This document shows, one piece after another, positions 36,365-44,477 of a stretch of 64,000 nucleotides of DNA. The notes beneath the pieces are model-generated. The model had not been told where the DNA came from. It saw nothing but the letters and a program-made list of their open reading frames with translations, and did not search any database. Location of the stretch: assembly GCA_938014245.1 (NCBI GenBank), contig CALLSD010000026.1, positions 1 to 64,000 of the forward strand, written 5' to 3'. How positions within the stretch are numbered: position 1 is the first letter of the stretch; each line of letters starts with the position of its first letter. The position numbers were made by a program, and so were the translations under genes. Source of the DNA: an uncultured Actinomyces sp. Lineage in GTDB: Bacteria; Actinomycetota; Actinomycetes; Actinomycetales; Actinomycetaceae.

Positions 36365-38316
36365 TGGTCTTCTCCCTCCTGCTTGTCCGAAACATCAGGT
36401 GTGGCAGTCGCCTCCGCCTTTTCTTGCTCCGCCAAACGAGCAGCGCGTTTGCGCTCGGCAAGTGACATGACTTCACCGTCTGCGCCCAGCTGCTCAGACT
36501 CGGAACCCTGCGCGGAAACAACCACGCGGCCTCGGCCGGCATAAGTAATTGCCGAACGTGCACCCAAGTGCTCGGGGTCAAGACCTGAGAGCTTGTGTCC
36601 CCCACCGAAGAACTCGGTGCGAATGAGAAGCTCCATCATGGGGTGCGTGAAGAGGAAGATCACGACCAAGTCGACAACCGTCGTCACGCCCAAGGTGAAG
36701 GCAAAGCCTTGAACACCACCGACGGCGAGAACGTAGAGAACAACAGCGGCAACCAGGTTGACCGCGTCAGAGACCAAAATGGTTCGCTTTGCACGATCCC
36801 AGCCTTCATCAACGGCGGCGCTGAGCGGACGCCCGTCACGGACTTCATCTCGGATACGTTCGAAGTACACGATGAAGGAGTCGGCAGTAACACCAACAGA
36901 AACGATCAAACCTGCAATACCGGCAAGTGACAATCGATACCCAACTGCCCACGAAAGAACCGTGATAACCAGATAGGTCAAGCATCCTGCGACAAGAAGT
37001 GAACCGGCTGAAATAACCGCAAGGCCGCGGTATTGCCAAATCATGTAAAGGACGACGAGAAGCAAACCAATGACGCCGGCCCACAGGCCCTTCTCAAGGT
37101 GCTCAGAGCCGAGCGTTGCAGAAATCTGCTGTTCCGATTGAACTTCGAAGTTCAAAGGCAAAGAACCAAAGCGCAACTGGTTCGCCAAAGCTGAAGCGGT
37201 CTTCGCGGTAAAGTTACCCGAAATCTGGGCCTTTCCGTCTGTGATCACAGCGTTCATCGACGGAGCAGTAATCACCTGTCCATCCAGCACCACGGCAAAG
37301 TGGTTACGATCAGGCTTGCCGTAGCTCTTACCGCCCTCGGTATCTTGGCTGAAGTCGTACAGGCGCTTCGATGCCTCCGCAAATTGCTTCGCACCCTCGT
37401 CGTTGAACGTCAGATTGACGATCCATTCACCAGTCGTGTGCCCCTGTTGGTTCACTCCCATTCCGGCACTTGCATCAGCAAGATTGGCACCCGAAACGTC
37501 AACCGGGCCAAGAAGGTACTTAATGTTCCCATCCGCGTCGCAAGCGGCGTAGGGCTTATCTGCGGGGGCTTCGGTGCGTCCACCACGAGCAGTGGTGCAG
37601 TCCAAAGTGAAAAGGTCATAGCGAGCCTGCTCCGTGGCCCACTTCAGATCCGAGTTACTTTCAGGGTTCTCGCTGGGTGTATCAGAAAGAACGCCATCTT
37701 TATTGATATCAGCAAGCTCCTTAGCGCGCTCTTCGCTCAGTGCGGTAGTGACCAAGCTCGGGCTTGCAGACGCCGACGGCGATGCGCTCTCTGAAGGAGA
37801 AGCACTCTCAGGAGCCGATGCAGACTCCGAGGGGGAAGGAGACTCACTGTTCTGAGGATTCGTCACTTTCGCTTCTTGGCTCGCCGAAGGCGTAGGCGTC
37901 CCCTGCGACTGCGTCACTGCAGGAAGCATCGCCAGAACCGGACGGAAGTTCATCTGCGAAGACGAACGAATCAGGTCCAGGGTTTCCTGGGAAGGAGTAC
38001 CAGGGATCGACACAGAAATATTGCTCGACCCCAGAGAAGAGATTTCAGACTCAGAGACACCGGATGCGTCAATACGCTGGCGAATAATGTTGATCGCTTC
38101 GGTGATATCGCTTTCAGTAACCTCTCGGTCGCCCTGTCCCGTCGAAACTGGGGTCAAAATAAGCTGCGTTCCACCTTGCAGATCCAGAGCCAAGGAAGGT
38201 GTGTAGGAAGCGCCCTTATTCGTCAGTTTTCCGACGACAAGCGAGGCTGTCCCGAGAACAAAAATAAAGATGAGAGTAAAGAGTGCGCGCCATGGATGAC
38301 GCTTTTGAGTTTTCAC
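36361..38316 (-). CDS. secD: Protein translocase subunit SecD
   Basis: A 651-residue partner of SecF. One N-terminal helix (about 10-30) leads to LALDLQGGTQLILTP, a P1 external domain, and a C-terminal membrane domain with LSLAGIAGLIVSVGV, DSFIVYFERIRDEVR and FLFTHPMMELL. The external domain has a low-complexity Ser/Glu/Ala/Pro insert at about 150-190, absent from short SecD proteins and often seen in high-GC Gram-positives. The cytoplasmic tail is charged. It follows yajC after 29 bases. Confidence 0.96.
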   Translation of the reverse strand: MKTQKRHPWRALFTLIFIFVLGTASLVVGKLTNKGASYTPSLALDLQGGTQLILTPVSTGQGDREVTESDITEAINIIRQRIDASGVSESEISSLGSSNISVSIPGTPSQETLDLIRSSSQMNFRPVLAMLPAVTQSQGTPTPSASQEAKVTNPQNSESPSPSESASAPESASPSESASPSASASPSLVTTALSEERAKELADINKDGVLSDTPSENPESNSDLKWATEQARYDLFTLDCTTARGGRTEAPADKPYAACDADGNIKYLLGPVDVSGANLADASAGMGVNQQGHTTGEWIVNLTFNDEGAKQFAEASKRLYDFSQDTEGGKSYGKPDRNHFAVVLDGQVITAPSMNAVITDGKAQISGNFTAKTASALANQLRFGSLPLNFEVQSEQQISATLGSEHLEKGLWAGVIGLLLVVLYMIWQYRGLAVISAGSLLVAGCLTYLVITVLSWAVGYRLSLAGIAGLIVSVGVTADSFIVYFERIRDEVRDGRPLSAAVDEGWDRAKRTILVSDAVNLVAAVVLYVLAVGGVQGFAFTLGVTTVVDLVVIFLFTHPMMELLIRTEFFGGGHKLSGLDPEHLGARSAITYAGRGRVVVSAQGSESEQLGADGEVMSLAERKRAARLAEQEKAEATATPDVSDKQEGEDQ

Positions 38317-38345
38317 GATGGGCTGCCTTTGGGTCCCTTAGGGGA

Positions 38346-38723
38346 TTACTTCGTGTCGGTGGGGTTTTCCTGCGAATCCAAGCCGAGGATGGGTTCTTCT
38401 TCCGGCTCTTCTTGCGTATCATCCTGGTTGTCAGACTCGCTGCCTTGGAAGGGAAGTTCTTCAGCAACTTCGAGAACTGCGCGCTGATCCCAGTAGGTCT
38501 CTGAGCCGCCGGGAGTTTCAAGAATGACGATCTCGCCGTCTTTATCAACAAAGCGTCCCCAGAATCCGCAGCGCATGCGAACCCACGCGCCCGGAACCAT
38601 CATTTCGTTGCGACGTCGTTCTGCTTCTTTTTCTTGCTCCATCATGCGCTTACGAGCACGAGCATTCATCACAACCATGGCAACGATTGCGATGGCGAGG
38701 AAGAGCAGGAATTTATAATCCAC
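38346..38723 (-). CDS. yajC: Preprotein translocase subunit YajC
   Basis: A 125-residue single-pass membrane protein. The N-terminal helix (about 4-20) is followed by a basic stretch (RARKRMMEQ), the YajC core (MVPGAWVRMRCGFWGRFV, DKDGEIVILETPGG) and an acidic C-terminal tail. It is a minor component of the SecDF-YajC complex. Position ahead of secD is conserved. Confidence 0.93.
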   Translation of the reverse strand: MDYKFLLFLAIAIVAMVVMNARARKRMMEQEKEAERRRNEMMVPGAWVRMRCGFWGRFVDKDGEIVILETPGGSETYWDQRAVLEVAEELPFQGSESDNQDDTQEEPEEEPILGLDSQENPTDTK

Positions 38724-38825
38724 GGTGTGTCTTTCTTCTAGGGGCAGATACGCACGATAACTATCCGCATACAGTCTAATAGCTACGCATGGTTTTCGGT
38801 GACATACCGTCCGGGTTCACAAAAA

Positions 38826-39860
38826 TCACTCAAAAAGCGTCGATTCAGGCGGCGGAGTAAGCCCTAAGTGCTTCCAAGCTTTCGCCGTCGCCATGCGCCC
38901 GCGTGTCGTCCGCAGAATGAAGCCTTCACGCACCAAATAGGGCTCTGCAACAGTCTCGACAGTTTCTGCTTCTTCTCCAACCGTGACAGCCAAAGTTGTC
39001 AGTCCCACCGGTCCCCCGGCAAAACGACGGCACATCGCATCCAAAACGGCGCGGTCAAGTCGGTCTAAACCAAAAGCGTCAACTTCAAAAAGCTCAAGAG
39101 CTCCCCGAGCGGCCTCAAGAGTGAGTTGCCCATTTCCACGTACCTGCGCAAAATCGACGACTCGCCGCAGCAGGCGGTTTGCGATACGAGGAGTCCCTCG
39201 AGAACGAGATGCAATTTCATGGGCAGCCTGTGCATCGATAGGCGTAGCGAGAAGATCAGCTGAACGCTTCACGACCATCTCGAGGTCTTCAGTTGAATAA
39301 AACTCCAGATGCGCCGTGAATCCGAAACGATCGCGAAGAGGAGCCGGTAAAAGCCCCGACCGCGTCGTCGCACCGACGACAGTGAAAGGAGGAAGAGTCA
39401 AAGGAATTGAGGTGGCCCCGGGGCCCTTTCCGACGACCACGTCAACGCGGAAGTCTTCCATCGCCAGGTAGAGCATTTCCTCAGCTGTGCGAGCGAGGCG
39501 ATGGATCTCATCAATAAAGAGGACATCGCCTTCTTGAAGGCCTGACAAAATCGCAGCAAGATCACCGGCATGCTGGATAGCGGGACCAGAAGTTAGGCGC
39601 AGTGACGTTCCCATCTCTGCTGCAATAATCATCGCCAGGGTCGTCTTTCCTAGCCCGGGAGGACCAGCAAGAAGCACATGATCAGCGCTCGCGCCTCGTG
39701 CCCGAGCAGCATCCAGCACCAGCTGAAGCTGATTACGCACAACACTTTGACCCACAAACTCACTCAGACGCTTGGGACGAAGCGCAGCCTCGGCAGCCCT
39801 CTCAAGTTCCCCAGCATCTGGAGCAACAATGTTGATCGAAGGCTCAAATTCATCGGCCAT
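38826..39860 (-). CDS. ruvB: Holliday junction branch-migration ATPase RuvB
   Basis: A 344-residue AAA+ motor that drives branch migration with RuvA. RPKRLSEFVGQ, Walker A GPPGLGKTTLA, Walker B LFIDEIHRL, sensor GATTRSGLLPAPLRDRFG with arginine fingers, and the C-terminal winged helix (GLTTLA, GFILRTTRGRMAT) are clear. Its start overlaps the ruvA end by 11 bases. Confidence 0.97.
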   Translation of the reverse strand: MADEFEPSINIVAPDAGELERAAEAALRPKRLSEFVGQSVVRNQLQLVLDAARARGASADHVLLAGPPGLGKTTLAMIIAAEMGTSLRLTSGPAIQHAGDLAAILSGLQEGDVLFIDEIHRLARTAEEMLYLAMEDFRVDVVVGKGPGATSIPLTLPPFTVVGATTRSGLLPAPLRDRFGFTAHLEFYSTEDLEMVVKRSADLLATPIDAQAAHEIASRSRGTPRIANRLLRRVVDFAQVRGNGQLTLEAARGALELFEVDAFGLDRLDRAVLDAMCRRFAGGPVGLTTLAVTVGEEAETVETVAEPYLVREGFILRTTRGRMATAKAWKHLGLTPPPESTLFE

Positions 39861-40443
39861 TAGCGCCTCCCAGCTTCATAAGTGCAGCCCGCAAAAGATC
39901 GGAAGCGTTAAGCCCATTTCCACCCAGTTCAGACAGTACGCTCTCCGCCTTTGCTTCATTCCATCCAAGCCCAATGAGCGCGGCCTTCACTTCTGCTTCA
40001 ACCACCCCGACTGAGGGGGCCGAGGCCTCGGGAAGCTGCGCGGGAAGACCAAGTTTGTCGCCCAACTCGACGAGCATTCGCGAGGCAACCTTCTTTCCCA
40101 CTCCCGGAATGCGCGAAAGCGTTGCCGCATCCTGGTCAGCGACGGCTCGGCGCAGATCATTCGGGCTGAAGACCGACAGAGCGGCTAGTCCAATTCGAGG
40201 CCCAATCCCGGTCACAGACATAAGGATTTCAAAGACTTTTCGTTCTTCTTCGGTCTTAAAACCATAGAGAGTCAATGCGTCTTCACGAACAATTAAGTGA
40301 GTGTAGAGCTCAACCTCATCACCCTTGTGCAACTCACTTGCCAGGGGCGGAACAATGAAGACCTTAAAGCCAAGTCCCCCGTAGACCACGACAACATCGT
40401 CGACGCCAACTTGCGCCACTGTGCCGAGAACTCTGGAAATCAT
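39850..40443 (-). CDS. ruvA: Holliday junction DNA-binding protein RuvA
   Basis: A 197-residue protein that binds four-way junctions as a tetramer. The OB fold (about 1-62, MISRVLGTVAQVG, VREDALTLYGF), two helix-hairpin-helix motifs (VTGIGPRIGLAALS, IPGVGKKVASRMLVEL), and a C-terminal domain III for RuvB contact are visible. It lies 43 bases after ruvC and overlaps ruvB. Confidence 0.96.
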   Translation of the reverse strand: MISRVLGTVAQVGVDDVVVVYGGLGFKVFIVPPLASELHKGDEVELYTHLIVREDALTLYGFKTEEERKVFEILMSVTGIGPRIGLAALSVFSPNDLRRAVADQDAATLSRIPGVGKKVASRMLVELGDKLGLPAQLPEASAPSVGVVEAEVKAALIGLGWNEAKAESVLSELGGNGLNASDLLRAALMKLGGANGR

Positions 40444-40486
40444 GACTTCACCTCAAATAGATGGGACCGAACATACGTACGATACC

Positions 40487-41116
40487 CTAGCTTCGCCGCC
40501 GCCTGGGATCGACCGCGCCGGTGCGGCGCTGAGCCGCTTGGGCTTGTGCCCACATTTCTTGTGCGGGAGTCAGCTGTCCGCGCGCAGAGAGCTTTCCTGA
40601 CGAGGAGACTGCAACCGTCGAATCTGATCGAGCTCCAAGTAGCCCAGTCCCCCGCCACGCATGGCAGATTGCAATGGCAAGGGAGTCCGCGGCATCTGCA
40701 GGCTTGGGTGGCTTATCTAATCCGAGAATACGAGCAACCATATGCTGGACTTGCGCTTTGTCGGCATTACCGTTTCCAGTGACGGCACTTTTCACTTCGG
40801 ACGGAGTATGGATCGCCATCGGCAGCCCCGCACGCCCGGCCGCAGCAAGAGCTACACCCATGACCTGCATTGTTGTCGAGACAGAACGCAGATTGTCTTG
40901 TGCAAAAACCTGCTCAATGGCAACGACTTCGGGATGGTACAGTCCGATCACGTGGTCGATCGCATCGGCAATCTTGGCCAGTCGAAAATGTTGAGCGAGT
41001 TCAGTTGATGAACGCGCGACACCGACGAAGACCATCGAGGCGCGGCGCGTGGGATCAACGTCAACAACACCAAGCCCACATCGCGTAATACCTGGGTCAA
41101 TACCCAATACACGCAT
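40487..41116 (-). CDS. ruvC: Crossover junction endodeoxyribonuclease RuvC
   Basis: A 209-residue resolvase that cuts Holliday junctions symmetrically. Acidic active-site residues appear in VLGIDPGITRCGLG (D7), VAIEQVFA, and DAADSLAIAICH. A C-terminal tail of about 45 residues beyond the usual core is basic and Gln/Ala rich. The gene starts 3 bases after pdxT. Confidence 0.95.
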   Translation of the reverse strand: MRVLGIDPGITRCGLGVVDVDPTRRASMVFVGVARSSTELAQHFRLAKIADAIDHVIGLYHPEVVAIEQVFAQDNLRSVSTTMQVMGVALAAAGRAGLPMAIHTPSEVKSAVTGNGNADKAQVQHMVARILGLDKPPKPADAADSLAIAICHAWRGTGLLGARSDSTVAVSSSGKLSARGQLTPAQEMWAQAQAAQRRTGAVDPRRRRS

Positions 41117-41118
41117 CT

Positions 41119-41715
41119 TCAGGCTTCCCCGCGGATCATCCGTACGAACAGGTCATGGAATCGCCAGTCTGAGCCAATCTCAGGATGGAAAGAGGTTGCC
41201 ATGGTGTGGCCGCTGCGGACCGCAACGATGGGACCATCGGGCGAATTCCCCGCGCGGGCTAGGACCTGGACGTCCTGTCCAACCGATTCAACCCAGGGAG
41301 CACGGATGAAGACTGCGGGGAAAGGCGCCCCTTCGATACCCTCGATGACAAGATCTTCTTCGTAAGAATCAACCTGACGTCCAAAAGCGTTGCGGCGCAC
41401 AACCATATCAATCGCAGCAAAGGAACGCTGGTCATCCCGTCCGTCAAGAATATGCGTCGCGAGCATAATCATTCCCGCACAGGTCCCGTAAACGGGCATC
41501 CCATCAGCGATTTTCATCGATAGTGGATCAAAGAGGCCGAAAGACAGAAGCAGATTCGACATAGTTGTCGATTCCCCGCCGGGAATAACAAGGCCGTCGA
41601 CAGCGTCTAATTCACTTTGACGTCGCACAAGGACAGCGCGGGCGCCGGATTCTTCCAGCGCCCGCACATGTTCTGCGACATCGCCCTGAAGGGCAAGAAT
41701 GCCGACCGTTACCAT
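41119..41715 (-). CDS. pdxT: Pyridoxal 5'-phosphate synthase glutaminase subunit
   Basis: A 198-residue class I glutaminase that supplies ammonia to PdxS. VGILALQGDVAEH, PGGESTTM, nucleophile cysteine in YGTCAGMIML, and the His/Glu of TSFHPEIGSDWRFH are all present. Its start overlaps the pdxS end by seven bases, consistent with equal production of both subunits. Confidence 0.97.
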   Translation of the reverse strand: MVTVGILALQGDVAEHVRALEESGARAVLVRRQSELDAVDGLVIPGGESTTMSNLLLSFGLFDPLSMKIADGMPVYGTCAGMIMLATHILDGRDDQRSFAAIDMVVRRNAFGRQVDSYEEDLVIEGIEGAPFPAVFIRAPWVESVGQDVQVLARAGNSPDGPIVAVRSGHTMATSFHPEIGSDWRFHDLFVRMIRGEA

Positions 41716-42611
41716 CCGCGTTCAGCCAATCGATGGTCGACGGGAAGATCGTCAACGTTGATGCCAACCATTGCTTCTCCGAGGCCTCGGGAAACCTCAG
41801 CGATCACGGCGGGATCATCGTAGAAGGTCGTTGCCTTGACGATTGCGGCTGCACGCTTCGCGGGATTACCGGACTTGAAGATTCCGGAGCCCACGAAAAC
41901 GCCTTCTGCGCCGAGCTGCATCATCATTGCAGCATCCGCGGGAGTAGCAATACCACCAGCGGTGAAAAGAACCACGGGGAGGCGTCCTTCACGAGCGACC
42001 TCGGCGACCAGCTCGTAGGGAGCCTGCAGTTCCTTCGCGGCAACGTAGAGTTCGTCTTCAGGCAGAGAAGTCAGGTGGCGAATTTCGTCGCGGATCTTAC
42101 GCATATGAGTAGTTGCGTTCGAAACATCGCCAGTGCCGGCCTCGCCCTTGGAGCGAATCATTGCGGCACCCTCGTTAATACGACGAAGAGCCTCGCCAAG
42201 ATTTGTTGCACCGCAGACGAAGGGGACCGTGAAATTCCACTTGTCGATGTGGTGAGAGTAATCCGCGGGGGTCAAAACCTCTGACTCGTCGATGTAGTCG
42301 ACGCCCAAAGACTGAAGAACCTGAGCTTCGACAAAGTGGCCAATGCGAGCCTTTGCCATGACCGGGATGGAAACGGCATTAATGATGCCGTCGATGAGAT
42401 CTGGGTCAGACATGCGCGCGACACCGCCTTGAGCGCGGATATCAGCGGGGACGCGCTCAAGTGCCATAACGGCGACTGCGCCAGCGTCCTCGGCAATCTT
42501 TGCCTGCTCAGGGGTGACAACGTCCATGATGACGCCGCCCTTGAGCATCTGAGCCATGCCCCGCTTCACCTGCGGAGTTCCGACCTCGCGTGTGGTCGTC
42601 TGCTCAGTCAT
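41709..42611 (-). CDS. pdxS: Pyridoxal 5'-phosphate synthase lyase subunit
   Basis: A 300-residue TIM-barrel enzyme that makes vitamin B6 from ribose 5-phosphate, glyceraldehyde 3-phosphate and ammonia. KGGVIMDVVTPEQAKIAEDAG, PVMAKARIGHFVEAQ with the active lysine, and the phosphate loop GEAGTGDV are diagnostic. It follows yebC by 3 bases. Confidence 0.97.
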   Translation of the reverse strand: MTEQTTTREVGTPQVKRGMAQMLKGGVIMDVVTPEQAKIAEDAGAVAVMALERVPADIRAQGGVARMSDPDLIDGIINAVSIPVMAKARIGHFVEAQVLQSLGVDYIDESEVLTPADYSHHIDKWNFTVPFVCGATNLGEALRRINEGAAMIRSKGEAGTGDVSNATTHMRKIRDEIRHLTSLPEDELYVAAKELQAPYELVAEVAREGRLPVVLFTAGGIATPADAAMMMQLGAEGVFVGSGIFKSGNPAKRAAAIVKATTFYDDPAVIAEVSRGLGEAMVGINVDDLPVDHRLAERGW

Positions 42612-42614
42612 CCT

Positions 42615-43376
42615 TTACTCCTCTTCTTCCAGCTGGGCGCGCACCTCGTCGGAAAGAGACATATTCGTGTAGATGTTCTGCACGTCGTCTGAGTCTTCGA
42701 GTGCATCAATCAGCTTGTTGACTTTAAGAGCGCCTTCGAGGTCAAGTTCGACCTCAGTAGACGCGACGAATTGAGTTTCGGCCGAGTCGTAGTCGATGCC
42801 GGCCTCTTGCAGCGCACTGCGAACCGCGACGACATCGCTGGGATCGCATTCGATGACGAAACCCTCACCGAGGTCTTCAACTTCCTCTGCTCCAGCGTCA
42901 AGAACAACTTCCATCAGTCGATCTTCATCAACGCCCTCAGCCGCAGGAACCTCGATGACGCCGCGCCTTGAGAAGAGATAGGAAACGGATCCGGGATCAG
43001 CAAGAGAACCACCCTGACGGGTGAAGCCGAGGCGAACATCGGATGCTGCACGGTTGCGGTTATCGGTCAAGCACTCTACGAGGAAAGCAACACCATTGGG
43101 GCCGTAGCCTTCATACATGATGGTCTCGTAGTTTGCGCCGCCTGCTTCTGCACCCGAGCCGCGCTTGATGGCGCGCTCAATGTTGTCTGCGGGAACAGAG
43201 TTCTTCTTCGCCTTTTGAATAGCGTCAAAAAGGGTGGGGTTACCGGCAGGATCGCCACCACCTGTACGAGCAGCAACTTCAATGTTCTTAATGAGTCGTG
43301 CGAAGAGCTTACCGCGCTTGGCGTCAATCGCCGCCTTCTTGTGCTTGGTAGTCGCCCACTTAGAGTGTCCCGACAT
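42615..43376 (-). CDS. YebC/PmpR-family protein
   Basis: A 253-residue protein beginning MSGHSKWATTKHKKAAIDAKRGKLF, with GGDPAGNPTL, RAIKRG, YEGYGPNGVAFLVE and an acidic C-terminus (QLEEEE). Family members act as transcription regulators or, in recent work, help ribosomes through difficult stretches such as poly-proline. Which role applies here is unknown. It heads the pdxS-pdxT-ruvCAB run. Confidence 0.95.
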   Translation of the reverse strand: MSGHSKWATTKHKKAAIDAKRGKLFARLIKNIEVAARTGGGDPAGNPTLFDAIQKAKKNSVPADNIERAIKRGSGAEAGGANYETIMYEGYGPNGVAFLVECLTDNRNRAASDVRLGFTRQGGSLADPGSVSYLFSRRGVIEVPAAEGVDEDRLMEVVLDAGAEEVEDLGEGFVIECDPSDVVAVRSALQEAGIDYDSAETQFVASTEVELDLEGALKVNKLIDALEDSDDVQNIYTNMSLSDEVRAQLEEEE

Positions 43377-43527
43377 TACTTCTCCCTTTTGGGCTGGATT
43401 AATACTGTGTCAGTCTACAGCGCATCCACAAACTTCCCCACCGGGCACGCGTTTTATGGGACAATGCCACAGATCTGTCAGTGAGCTTGCACTGCACAAC
43501 AGACGCATCATCGTGGGAGGATTCACC

Positions 43528-43770
43528 ATGGCTTTGGGACACGGTATTGAGCACGCGGTATGCTCAACGCGAGAGTGTGAGAATCCCGCGGAATTTCTCA
43601 TTGAGTGGTCGAATCCCAAAATTCACACCGGCCGCACGAAAAAATGGCTCGCGTGCCCAGATCACAGGCAGTTTCTCATCGACTATCTCAGATACAGAAA
43701 TTTCCCTTACGAGGTCAGCGATTTCCCTGTCTCCCCCACGCCTTCAGATTCCCCCGCCCGCGAACAATAA
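43528..43770 (+). CDS. Small conserved zinc-ribbon-like protein (80 aa)
   Basis: An 80-residue protein with a C12-x4-C17 pair and C43-x2-H46 (CSTREC and CPDH), a likely metal-binding site. The middle has EFLIEWSNPKIHTGRTKKWLAC and the end is Pro/Ser rich. Similar small proteins occur in many actinobacteria, where they are sometimes mislabelled acetone carboxylase; no enzyme activity is implied by this sequence. Start: ATG at 43528 with GGGAGG seven bases upstream. The frame is open upstream in the yebC region but that stretch is a shadow. It is divergent from yebC and convergent with the phosphatase. Confidence 0.8.
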   Translation: MALGHGIEHAVCSTRECENPAEFLIEWSNPKIHTGRTKKWLACPDHRQFLIDYLRYRNFPYEVSDFPVSPTPSDSPAREQ

Positions 43771-43799
43771 TTGCCGAGGCCGCGGCGGGGCTGCGCGCT

Positions 43800-44462
43800 T
43801 TAGCCCAGTTGATGCCCGTCCCAGCTCAGCGCCTTCAGATTGGCAACTTCGCCAATTCTCAGCTGACGAAACTCGTCAATATTGGCCTCAAAAACCGCCA
43901 TTCCCGTATTTGACATGAACTGGGTGGGGCTCACACCCAGGCGAATATCTTTGCTCAGCACTGCGGAAAGAACTCGGATTAACCCGCCGTGCGCAACGAT
44001 GCCGCCTACTCCCTCGTCTCCCCCCGAGCGGTAAGCACGCTCCATGACATCACGAATAATCGGCACGACGCGACCAAGAAACTCGTATCCATCTTCTGCC
44101 CCGGGCATGCGATGAGCGAAGTTGGCGTTCATCCATGCATAGCAAGCTTCGACATAGACACGGATGGCGACTGGGGAAGAGGACATTTCATAATCCCCTG
44201 CTGAGACCTCCCGGATCTGCGCGCTCACCTGGGGTTTCACACCATAGTGCGCACACAGAGGAGCTGCGGTCTGCCGCGTCCTCGTCATTGCTGAGACTGT
44301 GAGGGCATCGAGGCGGTCACCGACTTCCTTGGAGAAACGTTCGCTCAGCGATTGGGCTTGTGATTGTCCGAGGTTTGTCAGGGGAAGTCCTGGAAGCCGC
44401 GTATCCAATGCCGCCGAGAGATTGGCTGCTGTTTGCCCGTGTCGAATAAGTACTAGCTTCAC
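43800..44462 (-). CDS. Histidine phosphatase family protein
   Basis: A 220-residue phosphoglycerate-mutase-like phosphatase. Catalytic RHG (LVLIRHGQTAAN), SAMTRTRQTA, REVSAGDYE and VAHGGLIRVLS with the second histidine are in order. Substrate unknown; members range from sugar phosphatases to regulatory phosphatases. It starts 15 bases after glnE and may share its transcript. Confidence 0.88.
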   Translation of the reverse strand: MKLVLIRHGQTAANLSAALDTRLPGLPLTNLGQSQAQSLSERFSKEVGDRLDALTVSAMTRTRQTAAPLCAHYGVKPQVSAQIREVSAGDYEMSSSPVAIRVYVEACYAWMNANFAHRMPGAEDGYEFLGRVVPIIRDVMERAYRSGGDEGVGGIVAHGGLIRVLSAVLSKDIRLGVSPTQFMSNTGMAVFEANIDEFRQLRIGEVANLKALSWDGHQLG

Positions 44463-44477
44463 GCGTTTTCTCTTCTC

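Noticed and set aside
43234..43527. Upstream open part of the zinc-ribbon gene frame
   Set aside because: Runs antisense through the start of yebC; the ATG at 43528 with its GGGAGG site is the real start.
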